From NCBI GenBank assembly GCA_023376005.1, contig CM042145.1, positions 16,531,022 to 16,595,021 of the forward strand: a stretch of 64,000 nucleotides of DNA, given 5' to 3'. The stretch is from Doryteuthis pealeii. Its lineage: Eukaryota; Mollusca; Cephalopoda; Myopsida; Loliginidae. Below, piece after piece: positions 19,916-30,475 of the stretch (the stretch's first letter is position 1; each line of letters starts with the position of its first letter). A program made the translations under genes and the position numbers. The notes beneath the pieces are model-generated. The model was not told where the DNA came from. It did not search any database and worked only from the letters and a program-made list of their open reading frames with translations.

Positions 19916-20088
19916 ATTGATTTTTTTCGATTTGTTTAGCCTTATATTTGAATAGGTATGCCCGCCTAATTCATTAATTATTAATTAATTAATTTTCAAA
20001 ATTAGGTACAACTTCAATTAAGCACATATTCTCCCAAAAATTGTCGGCTAAAAAAGCCATATCAAAACACATTATTTGTTTGTTTACT

Positions 20089-20092
<4 letters not shown>

Positions 20093-20127
<35 letters not shown>
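20093..20127. repeat. TA microsatellite
   Basis: About 17 TA units at the end of the hammerhead element. Confidence 0.9.
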
Positions 20128-20130
<3 letters not shown>

Positions 20131-20429
20131 GAAAAAGGATAGAGATGAAAGAAAGATAAAGACATTTACTGAGAGCATATCAAGAAAGAGAAAGGCTAAA
20201 AGGTATAAAAATTGTGATCCATTAAAATTCTTTATGGAGAGATAGAGCAAGAGACAGAAGAAAATAAAAATAAAAGAGAGGATGCAGTAGAAAATATTTG
20301 TGCACTTTTTATTCCTTTTTCACATGTGCAACATAGAGTGGACATGTTTGATATATGACTACCACAACTTGCCACTAACATTATTGAGATGAAATCATTT
20401 AGACACTAGAGATATTATGACAAACTTAT

Positions 20430-20692
20430 TCTCCACTGTTACGAATTTAGTGGTCATCCTTTAGGCTTCAAGCAAGAGCACTTGTCCAGCGGAGATCCTT
20501 GTGTTAAGCAGAGCATAGTTTCGATCGATGGGTAAAGAATCCTTTGGTTGTTCCTTGGTGCTCCTCAGTCTTAGAAGTCCTTCATCAATTATTGCAAATG
20601 GATGTCTCTCAGTATCAGTGATTAAGTAGTCAACCAGCCATGCATTCAGGCTGTTGATTGGCTGAGGTTTAAACCACATGACCTCGCTTAGT
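20430..20692 (+). mobile_element. LTR-like fragment
   Basis: Starts TGTTACGAATTTAGTGG, similar to the start at 17903. More GC-rich than its surroundings, with no coding. Classification rests on the shared start only. Confidence 0.3.
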
Positions 20693-20740
20693 CTAAAAAT
20701 TTAAATGGTGTATTGTAGTACACCTTATATACCAAAAAAT

Positions 20741-20933
20741 TGGGAAAGGTATGAATCCTACTCTCCCTCCAGCTATGGGTAAAATAGTAGGGCAGACTGG
20801 GCTCTTTAACCTTGGTTAGGTAACCGGTCTAGGAGAAGGAAAACTCTGAATTCAAACCTGTTGAACTCCGCTTAAGAAATTAACCTTGTGTCGCATCCTG
20901 CTCGTGCGGAGGGGTTGGTAAATATATATATAT
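20741..20933 (+). mobile_element. SINE S1, 5'-truncated
   Basis: From GGGAAAGGTATGAATCC to GGTTGGTAAATATATATAT. The head is missing. Confidence 0.75.
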
Positions 20934-20937
20934 ACCA

Positions 20938-21636
20938 AAAAATTCCAACATTTAAAAAATTCCACAAAAACCTCTTTCCAATTTCGGAAGTATAACATTT
21001 TTGTGGTTTTGTTCAGTAGAGCCTTTTCTTGCAATCTTGAAGCTGAAATTTCTGCTACCTTTTTTGGAGAGACCCACATCATGCACAAGCTTAATCAATT
21101 TTGGCTGGTTAAACTGCTGAGGAGTTGGTGACTGATGCAACATAAGAAGGATTGTCGGAATCTGTCAGTATTCCTTGAGTTACATCATCAGTCTCTTGCA
21201 TTTCGTCGATACTCTCTTCTTAATATGGAGACAACTCAATAAAATCTGGAACTGTTAGCTCATCAGAGTGCAGAGTAAGTTGAATTGATGATTGGATACT
21301 AGGATAAGTGATTTTATGTCTATTTTCTTACCGACGACTTTTGTATTGACCAGACAAAAATAGAAGTTAGTTGTATGGTCCTTTGGTTCCTGCCAGGTCA
21401 TGGGAATTCCAAAAGGTAAGCCCTTTTGTCAAGCCAAGCTGCATATCCTCACAGTTATGACATACAGTATAAGGGGACAATTCCTTGTCTTGGTCACCAA
21501 GAGTAAATCCGAAGTACACTTTATAGGCTCGCTACACAAACAATGTTACATATATCTGATGAATAGGTGTGAAGTATCCACAAATATAGCAGAAAACACT
21601 TGGGTTGTTCATACGTTGATGTCTCCTTGTAGCCAT
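20938..21636 (-). pseudogene. Decayed intronless copy of an unnamed invertebrate zinc-binding protein
   Basis: On the minus strand an ATG at 21636 opens a frame readable for about 170 codons despite several nonsense codons (TAG at codon 35, later TAAs), then two frameshifts. Visible order: CYICG (Cys16, Cys19), AYKVYFGFTLGDQDK (residues 37-51), CHNC (Cys59, Cys62), an acidic Ser-rich middle (DEMQETDDV), then QFNQPKLIKLVHDVGLSKK and AEISASRLQEKALL, ending FRNWKEVF. The two CxxC pairs plus YFG..GDQDK and the LSK..AE..SRLQ block match a protein type I recall as dispersed multi-copy genes in many invertebrate genomes; its function is unknown. Lack of introns and the many stops suggest a processed or transposed pseudogene. 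S1 abuts its 3' end. Confidence 0.65.
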
Positions 21637-21839
21637 GATCAAATTTGACAAAAAAAAAACCCAAACAGAATTAGATATCCCTATTGATACCAGAAATGCA
21701 TATTTAATTTATTTAGCCACAAAAGGATAAAATGTAATGCCTCAAATTGCATGAAAACTAGTATAAAGAAGTGACTGTTCTCAAAGTTTGCAAAATATGA
21801 AGATAACCATGGCAAACAGATTAAGAGTTAAAGAATAAA

Positions 21840-22198
21840 ACCAAACAACTAGAAATAGGAATAAAAGACATGTTTTACAGACATAGAACAATAATTACAG
21901 ACTTTTTGGTTTGTCCATGGGAAATGTTTACAATTTGTCCACTCAGCTGAAATCCTGAGGTAGGTTTAGTTATCGAAGCCCCTTAGCTACGGCCATCAGA
22001 TAATTCTGCTGGATATGATAGACGTTCTATTTTGACATCTGACTCCGGTGCTGGTCAATTAGAAAGAAGGTGAAAGAATTTGCCTATTTGGCTTTGCCGC
22101 CAAAGTATGCTGGCTCGTGATTGGTTGGTTCGATAGAGAAGCTCGTATACAAGGACGATAACCCCTACCTCAGAATTCTTAATACTAGAGCATATAGA
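21840..22198. mobile_element. Repeat Y, LTR-like
   Basis: About 350 bp recurring at 61220-61572: CAGCTGAAATCCTGAGGTAGG region, GGCTTTGCCGCCAAAGTAT, GTGATTGGTTGGTTCGATAG. The inverted CCAAT box and GC contrast suggest an LTR, but ends are not defined. Confidence 0.5.
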
Positions 22199-22497
22199 AC
22201 AAAATTGTTTCCATATTTGAAATCAGCAGATTAATAATAGTAAAAAAAATATCATGCAACTGAGACTTTCAAAAAATTTGTTGCCCTGTGTAATAGGAAG
22301 AAACACAACAAGTATTAAGGATAAGGAGAAAAGGTTTACTAAGTAAAGATACAAGAGGAACAGAGTAATTAGCAATTGCTAGGTTGAATTAACAAGTCCA
22401 GTTTCTCTCTTCTGATGCTTCATCAATAATTATTTATAGAAAAAAACAGATGATTCCATTATCATTATTTAGGTACTATATGACAGTAAGTAAAGTA

Positions 22498-22531
22498 AAG
22501 TCGTCAGGGTGGCCTAAAGTCGGTATCAGAG
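22498..22531 (-). mobile_element. SINE S2 3' stub
   Basis: Only the last 34 bp of S2 (GTCGTCAGGGTGGCCTAAAG). Confidence 0.55.
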
Positions 22532-22544
22532 ATTTGATCAACAC

Positions 22545-22615
22545 CCTTGAAAACATCATTTCCAATGGCCTTTTTTGTCTAAGATTTTGGCTTCATTCCA
22601 GAGAGTAATCTTAGA
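22545..22615 (-). pseudogene. Possible Penelope-like GIY-YIG endonuclease C-terminal scrap
   Basis: The minus frame reads KITLWNEAKILDKKGHWK, then a stop and CFQGC. This resembles the W..A.ILD.E.HW.KR segment near the end of GIY-YIG domains in Penelope-like elements. Only about 25 residues are visible, so the call is tentative. Confidence 0.3.
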
Positions 22616-23056
22616 AGTGTGGATGTATTTAAAATTGGTTCACTTTTTCAAAGATTAAAAACTCTTTTAAATAAAAATAATTGGATAAATAAATCTGTTT
22701 TGCTTCCAAGTAGAAAACAATTGTGTGGCTTCTCGTAGCTGACTGTTAATGTTTGTAAAATAAACTTCTGGCTTTGCTGGGAATATCTACACTACAATAT
22801 TTACTTTTACTTTTAGAAAATGTGGAAAATAATATTTGTTAGATAAAATAGATTATAAATAAAAAAATGAATTTATCTATTTTTTAAAATGATAAGTGAC
22901 TTTTTGCTCCAACCTGTGTAACTGTAATCCAGCAAAAATGGCACAATATAGTGAAATTGTTAAAAGAGCAATACATTTTAAATGCTCTAACTTAAAAGAA
23001 TGAAATAATTTCCTGTCCAATTTTGTCGGAAATTCCATGTGAATTATCTTCCCCTG

Positions 23057-23070
23057 CCACTAGAGGGACA
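23057..23070 (+). promoter_or_regulatory. CTCF-like motif, one mismatch
   Basis: CCACTAGAGGGACA against CCASYAGRKGGCRS. The equivalent site in the 51-kb copy matches perfectly. Confidence 0.3.
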
Positions 23071-23282
23071 AATCGGCAATGGGATATTGGCACCAGAATC
23101 AAAACCCAGCACTTGTCTGTGGGCCCTCGTCCGGGATGGATGTACTTATCAGGGAACCGTTACTAGAGAGAGACGTCAAAGAAACGTTCTCTCACTTAGT
23201 CCCAAAACAGGGCTACTTATCACAGAGCACGCACTAAGGGTAGTCGCGGTATCACCGTTCCCTAAAAAACTTCAACAAACTT

Positions 23283-23660
23283 TCTAAGGCATTATTTCAG
23301 CATACTGTTACTGGCTGTTATAATAGCATACTGAGAACTGAATAATCTACTTGAACAGGGCCCACATAACCAGCTCACTTCTAAGGCTTTATTTCAGCAA
23401 ACTGTCACTGGCTGTTATAATAGCATACTGAGAACTGAATAATCTACTTGAACAGGGCCCACATAACCAGCTCACTTCTAAGGCTTTATTTCAGCAAACT
23501 GTCACTGGCTGTTATAATAGCATACTGAGAACTGAATAATCTACTTGAACAGGGCCCACATAACCAGCTCACTTCTAAGGCTTTATTTCAGCATACTGTC
23601 ACTGGCTAGTATAATAGCATACTGACTGAAGAACGAGAAACGACCCAAGAAGCTTCTTAG
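23283..23660. repeat. 97-bp tandem repeat, four copies
   Basis: TCTAAGGC starts at 23283, 23380, 23477 and 23574, an exact period of 97. Middle copies are nearly identical; the last is truncated. Confidence 0.9.
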
Positions 23661-23867
23661 AGCCATTTTCCTATCAACGACAGAACACCTTTATCACCAC
23701 GACACCAAGAACTCTTCTTAGAACAGATAAGTCTGGTCGTGAATTCCATTTAATTTGCAAACCCTTTTGTTGTTAAACCCTTGTAATTTCTGTAACCCTT
23801 GTAAATTTTGTAATACAAGTATCTGCATTTCACTTTTGTGTTTGTTCTTCTTTGTCCGACAATTTTG

Positions 23868-24284
23868 CCAACAACTATGGGGAAATAAAAGCCCCTTCGA
23901 ATACCGTAAATACAATTTTGCCAACAACTACGGGGAAATAAAAGCCCCTTCGAATACCGTAAATACAATTTTGCCAACAACTACAGGGAAATAAAAGCCC
24001 CTTCGAATACCGTAAATACAATTTTGCCAACAACTACGGGGAAATAAAAGCCCTTCGAATACCGTAAATACAATTTTGCCAACAACTACGGGAAATAAAA
24101 GCCCCTTCGAATACCGTAAATACAATTTTGCCAACAACTACGGGGAAATAAAAGCCCCTTCAAATACCGTAAATACAATTTTGCCAACAACTACGGGGAA
24201 ATAAAAGCCCCTTCGAATACCGTAAATACAATTTTGCCAACAACTACGGGGAAATAAAAGCCCCTTCGAATACCGTAAATACTT
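23868..24284. repeat. 53-bp tandem repeat, eight copies
   Basis: CCAACAACTA starts at 23868, 23921 and 23974, then continues at 52-53 bp spacing. Each unit carries AATAAA. Copies are almost identical, so the expansion is recent. Confidence 0.9.
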
Positions 24285-24410
24285 TTAATTTGCAACTGAA
24301 TGATAATTTAGAAGAACCAGCTTTTTAATTATCCAAATCCTTCATATAATAGAGAAATGGTCATTAGAATCCTAAATCCCTTCCTAGATAGATGGACCAG
24401 TATAATCATG

Positions 24411-24665
24411 GACTACTGAGCTGAGTCGGTAGAGTGTCAGTCTAGGAACCACAAGGTTCCAGATTCAATACTGGTCCTCGCCAACTCAGCGTATGAGTAG
24501 CACAGGAATCTGTGCAGTAAAGTGAGGAGCTGATGATAGGTGTGGTGCTCCACCTCAGATGTTAAAAACAATCTCCTTGGTCTAGAAATAGTGAAAAGGG
24601 GATAGACTCCCTCGCTATCTGGTGGATACCGACTTTAGGCCACCCTGATGACTTTACTTACTTAC
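24411..24665 (+). mobile_element. SINE S2, full length
   Basis: Head GAGCTGAGTCGGTAGAGTG (decayed A box), TCCAGATTCAATACTGG (decayed B box), complete body, end GGCCACCCTGATGACTTTAC. Confidence 0.8.
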
Positions 24666-24827
24666 TGTTACAACAAGGACCCACCAGGTTCTAAAGGGAA
24701 TTATTTATTTCATTTTTTTTATTCTTTCTTAAAAAAATTCTATGTGTAGCTTTTCTTTTCTTTTTTTTTTTTAGCTTTCTTGGATATGGAAGTAAAATGA
24801 AATGGATAGTTTTTTTAAAAATATATA

Positions 24828-25671
24828 TCTTATTATAATGGAGAATGTGTGTCTGTCTGTCTGTAACCAAAACTATATCAGTACACAAGTTCCAATTCCC
24901 TTAGTCATTTACGTCACATTCTCCATGATTTTCTTTTTATTTAAAACTCAATTATCAAAAAAATTGTTTTACATTATTAATACTGTTGGTCTTATCTACA
25001 TACTAATAACATGCAATTGTATTTATATATACAGCAAAATAGCAGTTTACAGTGTGAAGAGGAAGGCTAATTTGCATATTGATATTCAAAATTTGATTTT
25101 AATAAATATGTGCTTAGTATTATTGATTTCTAATTGTTTGGTTTTATTTTAATAAATATGAGCAAAAAATCACAGAGATAAATCTTAAAAGAAATCCATT
25201 AACAAGAAGAAATAACTGTAATTTTATTCATTACTTTCTAATTTAACTAAATAGTTAAATTAGGAAAATTTAACAATGAAAGACAGGAGTGATGGAAAAT
25301 GATGGGAGAGTTAGTTTCAATGTTGTTCTATTTTTTATTATACCCCCTCTGTTTTAAATCATTTTATCTGCATTCTTATTTAGTTTTGTTAGTCTTTCTA
25401 TTTTAATGTATTTCATTACATTAAAACTTCAAGTTGGTCAATGTATGTCTTTGCTGGACGGCCCATGCTGGCATACCCATGTGCTGGCTTCCACAATCAG
25501 CTTTGCGTGGTTATTGGATGCTGCACAGAGGATCTCCTAGGGGCAATGTATGATAGAGAAGGTTGGCGAGAGATTGTCATGAATATCCGTGCTTCTGGTG
25601 CGACATGATGATGGTGATGATTTACATTAAAGCATAAATATTTGCGCTCGGAGGGTGCATATTTTTGCTAG
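24828..25671 (+). mobile_element. Helitron-like element, family A, with nested LINE
   Basis: 5' TCTTATTATAATGGAGAATG follows an A. 3' GAGGGTGCATATTTTTG then CTAG before T. Interrupted at 25426-25621 by a LINE fragment with its own target-site duplication. Without it the element is about 640 bp, close to the 627 bp of the 3753-4379 copy. Confidence 0.8.
25426..25621 (+). mobile_element. LINE 3' end with 5' inversion, inside the Helitron
   Basis: The right part (TGGATGCTGCACAGAGGATC to GATGATGGTGATGAT) is the 3' end of the LINE also seen at 31985-32340. The left part (AAGTTGGTCAATGTATGTC to TGGCTTCCA) is the adjacent upstream LINE sequence in reverse orientation. Flanked by TTACATTAAA at 25416-25425 and 25622-25631. 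This is the classic twin-priming product of target-primed reverse transcription. Confidence 0.8.
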
Positions 25672-25689
25672 TACAAATAAAGTATGTAA

Positions 25690-27230
25690 GTCCAGGTAAA
25701 AAGTAATCTATTTTTCCCCTTAGAAAAAAACAAAAAGAAAGCGGATTCTGAATGACTTTTATAAGATGTAGCCAAATCTTTTCTTTTCCATGGATGAATG
25801 TAAAAATGTTTTTGTTGAGGTCTATTGCTTTTGCATTTGGCATTAAATGGAAGGTGTTTTTTTTCGTGGCTCCAAGTGCTGCTATTTATAGCCAAAATGA
25901 AATCCACCAAATTCTTTTCAGACAAAATAGAGTTATGGATGTGTGGTTGGATGGGTGGATGGGGGTGGTTGGTTTGTATCAGAGGAAGAAGAATTTCCTT
26001 TAATTCTTTTGTATCTATTTACACTAGGTACCTCCAAAATAGGTCACATGATCAGTTTAGGCCATATTAAAGGAAGAAATGTAAATATTTTTTAACCTTT
26101 TTTTAAATCTCGCAAAAAAGAAATAATGAATACAAAGAGTAGTTACAAAGAAAAACAGTTAATTCAAAGATCAAATTATCCTATTAAGGAAAAATTACTC
26201 AACGTTATCTTGAAAAATAAACAAAACAGTCCGTTTTTTTACAACACGGTCAGTTTCTTTATTGATATTTTTTTAGCTGAATTCTGTATTCATAGTTCTT
26301 TTACTAAAGAAATTCTGGTATTGAAACTTATAAAAATCTTTTGATATAATTATTCAGATTCTTATCTTTATAGAAAGAAAGTAAAAATCGTTTTTTGTCA
26401 GTTCATTTTTCCATATTTCATAAAATAAAATAGGGGGTGGTAGACCTCGTAAAAAAAATATTTCCCCTAATGTATTTTAGGAAAAACTATTTCAGACATA
26501 TTTTCATTAAGTAATTATGGAAATTTTCGTAAAAATCGGACCATTAATTGACTTTTCATAGAATTTTTTTAAAAGCCTCTAATCATAACTTGTTTTTGGC
26601 TACATTAAATTTCAATTGATTTAACGGTGCAAAAATGTAAACATTGTTTTTCGTTTATAATTTTCATTATTTCTGTTAGTTGAAAATTTTTTTTTTAAAT
26701 TGTCAGAAGTTTTTTAATGTTTCTTCTTTTGAATGGACAAAAAATTTTCAAGATAATATTAACCTTTATACAAGTTTCATTGTGTTAAATATAGGGGGGG
26801 GGGGTAAATTTTACTGGGAAAATTGGTGGTACCTATTTTATACTTTCCCAAATTTCACTACTGAGTAGTTGCACTGGTATCTGGCAGAGAATCATCGCTA
26901 CTCGATAGTATAGCTGGGAAATCAGGCAAGAACTCTTGAGTGAGAGATCTCAGATTTCATGTCCAGACACACCCACACGCCGTTGCCGCCGCAAACCCCC
27001 TCAGCTGTGAACCTTATTCAAACACATTTCCTGCAGATAAGAAATGCAAAAAAAATATCTAAAGCACAATTCTTACCAATCTGGTATTCATGTATGCAGC
27101 TATCATAACATGGTACAATCAGTGACGTACCAACTTCATGATCCAGGGGTGGGGGCAAGTGCTCAGCCCAGTGCTCCCTCCAGTGGCCAATAAATACTGA
27201 TTGACATTTTTCAAAGCTTCACCTACCCGG
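25690..27230. other. Long AT-rich stretch without recognised genes
   Basis: Short frames occur on both strands but show no recognisable domains. A G8 tract lies at 26795-26803. The minus frame at 26865-26960 ends QEFLPDFPAILSS and SSDDSLPDTSATTQ before a stop, downstream of a CTTATCTGCAG acceptor-like site near 27022. This is weak evidence for a relic exon. Confidence 0.25.
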
Positions 27231-27234
27231 CCAC

Positions 27235-27835
27235 TTTGATCCTCACTGTGTATCCCATATTTGTGGCCTTGTGTCAGAATTAAGTTAAGCTTAGTAAATA
27301 ACTTGCCACTATAATTTATTTAGGTATGGCTCAGTGATACTTCCACAACAATTCTATGTATTCATAGTTCAGGGGTGTAGTGGTAAAAGTTTGGCAAGCA
27401 TATTTCAATGTTATAGCAACACAAAGGCCTTTGGGTTAGGGCAATTTTGTGCCCCCCCCTAAAGTCACAGTTAACTCTCCCTGACCCCACTCTGTTCACC
27501 TACTTCATCTACCCACCCACTTTTAAATTCTATGCATTCATAGTTCAGAGGTGTAGTGGTAAAAGTTAGGCAAGCATATTTCAATGTTATAGCAACACAA
27601 AGGCTTTTGGGTTAGGGCAATTTTGTGCCCCCCTAAAGTCACAGTTACCTCTCCCTGACCCCACTCTGTTTCACCACTGGGTACCATAGTTATTAAAATA
27701 TTCTCATAGAACATTAATAGTGAGTTTTAATCCTCAATGGGTATCCCATATTTGTGGCCTTGTGCCAAAACTAAGCTAAGCTTAAGCCACCAAAATTTGT
27801 TTAAGTATGGCTCAGTGATAGTTCCACAACAAGTC
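27235..27835. repeat. Nested duplications (about 180 bp pair inside a flanking pair)
   Basis: TTCATAGTTCAGGGGTGTAG to CCTGACCCCACTCTGTT is at 27360 and again near 27538. Flanks also match: TATCCCATATTTGTGGCCTT to GTATGGCTCAGTGATA at 27250 and 27730. Part of the segment appears three to four times in nested order. Confidence 0.75.
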
Positions 27836-28325
27836 GACCAGAATTTATCTCTGAGAGGATTGACTGAAAAAGAAGATACCAGATATCCTTAATTTCCCTC
27901 TCCATCAAACTATATATATAGGAAGGGCATTTATATTGTTAGTCATTTTTTTGTTGTATAATAAACCTTTAGAATTGAACTAAGTTTTAATTCATTGATT
28001 TGTTGTTGTTAGCCTTAGAATAAATGTTATACGAACATGATATCCTTGTGTTTATCTTCTTGCCAACCAATCAACCCACAAATCAACATGTCTATATAAG
28101 TAACCTATTTCTGAACAATGTTAATTATTTTAAATGAGAGGACAAATTTAAAAATAAAGTTTTTTTTATACACATAATGAGAATTATGACCTTTCAATCA
28201 GTCAGAGTGCAGGTTTAGTGAGGATTCTTATCAGAAACTCATTGAGGAAAAGGAAAGATTTTTTTTTCTTTTTTATCTTGGAGGTCAGTCAAAAAAATCA
28301 GAGATACGCATATAGTATAAAAAAT

Positions 28326-28583
28326 AAAGTAAAGCTGGAAGAGTGGCCTATCATCGGTATCAGCCAGACAGCAAGGGAGACTATACCCTTTTCACTGGTG
28401 CTAGAACAGGAAGATTGTTTTTGTGTCTGAGGTGGAACACCACAATTACTATCAGCTCCCCACTTTACACCACAGATCCAAGCTGTGCCTCTCATGTGCT
28501 GAGTTGGTGAAGGTTGGTATCAAGCCTGGAACCTTGTGGTTTCTGGGTGGATGCTCTAATGACTGAGCTAAACTAGCCCTTTA
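28326..28583 (-). mobile_element. SINE S2, full length
   Basis: Minus strand from TTTAGCTCAGTCATTAGAGC through the S2 body to GGCCACTCTTCCAGC. Moderately diverged. Confidence 0.75.
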
Positions 28584-28857
28584 AATCTTTGCCCACCAAA
28601 TTTCCCCACAGCTGTACCAAATTTCATTCAACTGGTTCCCTATTGCAAAAGGATCACAGTACCAGTCTCAGGGTTGATTCACAGACAAAACAAAAGATGG
28701 CAGGGGTGTTTACGTGGTGATTTTTCAGGGTAATCATGAGACATGTCCGAGAGCCATTGCCAGTGGGTTACAGTAAGATCAGAGAGAGCCATTGTGAGTG
28801 GTTTAAAGTAGGCAAAGAATTAAGTAACTAAATATTTACCAAAAAGAAGTAAAATCT

Positions 28858-29160
28858 GATGTGGGGAATCTAGTTCTGGAGATCTGAGGAGTGTGGAATA
28901 CCCCTTCATTGCCATTACTCCCAGGTATATTGAATGGTAGTATGTATTAGGGTTCCATCTATGGGTTAAATAGATCTGCTTAAAACTCATTTGTACTTGA
29001 TTGGGCTATGTGCAAAAAAAACCTCTTATGTAACAACAACACAAAAAATGTAAATATAAATGCACATGGAATGCAATTCCCTAACCTGTGGGCATAAAAT
29101 GACCTTAGATGGGTTGACATGCCGTTAAAATCAATCAATCAATCAATTAATCAATAATAA
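28858..29160 (+). mobile_element. S3a element with AATC tail
   Basis: CTGATGTGGGGAATCTAG, GCCATTACTCCCAGGT, GGGTTGACATGCCGTTAAAA and a (TCAA)n tail. Its 3' end is shared with the LINE end at 53430-53503. Confidence 0.75.
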
Positions 29161-29253
29161 AGGAAGTAAAACTGATTTTAGACCAGAAAAATGTCCTGTG
29201 ATTCTTATGATTAGTGATATATAATGGTACATTAATAAAGCGTATGGTATGCA

Positions 29254-29860
29254 AAGAAGAAATAATGGACGAGATAGGTTTTGGTTAAATCGTTTATTAA
29301 AAATAAACAAGGGTTGAAAATGTTGGTGTTGTCGTCAGAAGAATTAGTAGTAATCTCTGGAATGGCCGAGTGGAGTAAGTCAGGAATGGCCCAGAGTCGC
29401 GAGGTGCAGTGATCGGGTCAGGAGAGGGTAGGGGTATCAGGCCGGCGGCGGCATGTGCGTGGTAGTGGGTAGATGTAGCGGCTCTTTGATCCTGCCTGCC
29501 AGTTGGTCGGTGATACTAATGGCTTGGGAGCCCTCGGTCAACTGCCTTTGGTCCTCAAAATGCCGAACTTATATAGTAAAGAGATAGGCTCCAGAAATGC
29601 TTTTGGAGCGTTTAGCGGGAAGGTTTTTCATTGGCTAAAAAACATTAATTAGAATATATTTTTCTTGTTTATCAATATTGTTACTTCGAGCCTATGCGCA
29701 GATCCATGTTAAATTGGTCACTTTGTTTTAGGGTACCGTTGGGTTAACTTCCGCTGGTAGGCGTCCGTGACTCGTGTTTTGTTTTGCTTTGTTAGCGAGT
29801 GGATATATTGTGGAATAAGGATTGTGAATCATAAGAGATATCTATTTCTGTTATAACATT
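29254..29860 (-). mobile_element. LTR-like sequence
   Basis: The minus strand begins TGTTATAACAGAAATAG (29860), with a TATATAAGTTCGG promoter-like box near 29575 and AATAAACGATTTAACC near the end. It ends TTTCTTCTTTGCA. TG..CA borders, TATA box and poly(A) signal in order suit a solo LTR. Related sequence at 41780-42425. Confidence 0.5.
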
Positions 29861-29941
29861 AGTCTTGTATTTTAAAAATTCCTTATAAACAAGATACAAG
29901 TTAAATAGATAACTTGGTACATACTGTAAAGTATGTATTTA

Positions 29942-30164
29942 ATCAACCCTTCCACTACAAGCAGGATGTGGCACAAGGCAAACTTTTAAGCTGGTTTGAA
30001 ATTCAGAGTACAGCTAGTTTTAATTCAGAGTTTTCATTCTCCTAGACTGATTGCCTTACCAAGACTAAAGAACCCAGTCTGCCCAACTATTTACCTAAAA
30101 CTGGGAGGAGAACAGATGGGGTGATTCGTTTCCTTAGGGTGTTAGCACAAAGTGAAATGTAAAC

Positions 30165-30166
<2 letters not shown>
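29942..30166 (-). mobile_element. SINE S1, partial
   Basis: AACCCTTCCACTACAAGC to GTGAAATGTAAACAGG on the plus strand. The head is missing and a GA array abuts its 5' side. Confidence 0.7.

Positions 30167-30212
<46 letters not shown>
30164..30212. repeat. GA microsatellite
   Basis: About 23 AG units. Confidence 0.9.
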
Positions 30213-30215
<3 letters not shown>

Positions 30216-30261
30216 TCTGACCAAAAAATAGTTAATTTCACCACTTATTTCTTTCTGAATT

Positions 30262-30475
30262 TTACCCTTTCCAATGCATTCCTATAGTAAAACCCTTTTC
30301 CAATACATTTCTATTGTAAAACTCTTTCCAATGCATTTCTATAGTAAAACTCTTTCCAATGCATTTCTATAGTAAAACTCTTCCCAATGCATTCCTATAG
30401 TAAAACTCTTTTCCAATACATTTCTATTGTAAAACTCTTTCCAATGCATTTCTATAGTAAAACCCTCATATAAAG
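30262..30475. repeat. Minisatellite of about 29 bp, seven to eight units
   Basis: Unit: CCAATGCATTTCTATAGTAA then AACTCTTT. The same unit appears about three times at 34152-34232. Confidence 0.85.

Larger units (their letters stand above)
19391..20092. mobile_element. tRNA-Asp/hammerhead retroelement, head-to-head pair
   Basis: The left unit (19391-19828) reads on the minus strand; the right partial unit (19829-20092) reads on the plus strand. They are fused at TTAATTAATTG/TTTAG. Each carries a hammerhead (19520-19561 minus, 19874-19915 plus). The left unit also has a tRNA-Asp-like head (19590-19648 minus). In the right unit the head is deleted (AGGTATGC joins AGTCTTCC). A TA microsatellite abuts the right end. 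Confidence 0.7.
23038..24284 (+). mobile_element. LTR-like element E, expanded copy
   Basis: Starts TGTGAATTATCTTCCCCTGC and ends in units holding GGGAAATAAAAGCCC (AATAAA signal) and ATACCGTAAATAC. The second copy at 51345-51889 has the same landmarks in the same order but only one of each internal repeat. Looks like a solo LTR whose U3 and R regions have each been tandemly amplified. No coding. Confidence 0.6.

Noticed and set aside
23283..24284. Regularly spaced repeats resembling a CRISPR array
   Set aside because: Units are contiguous tandem copies with no unique spacers, in a eukaryotic LTR-like element.
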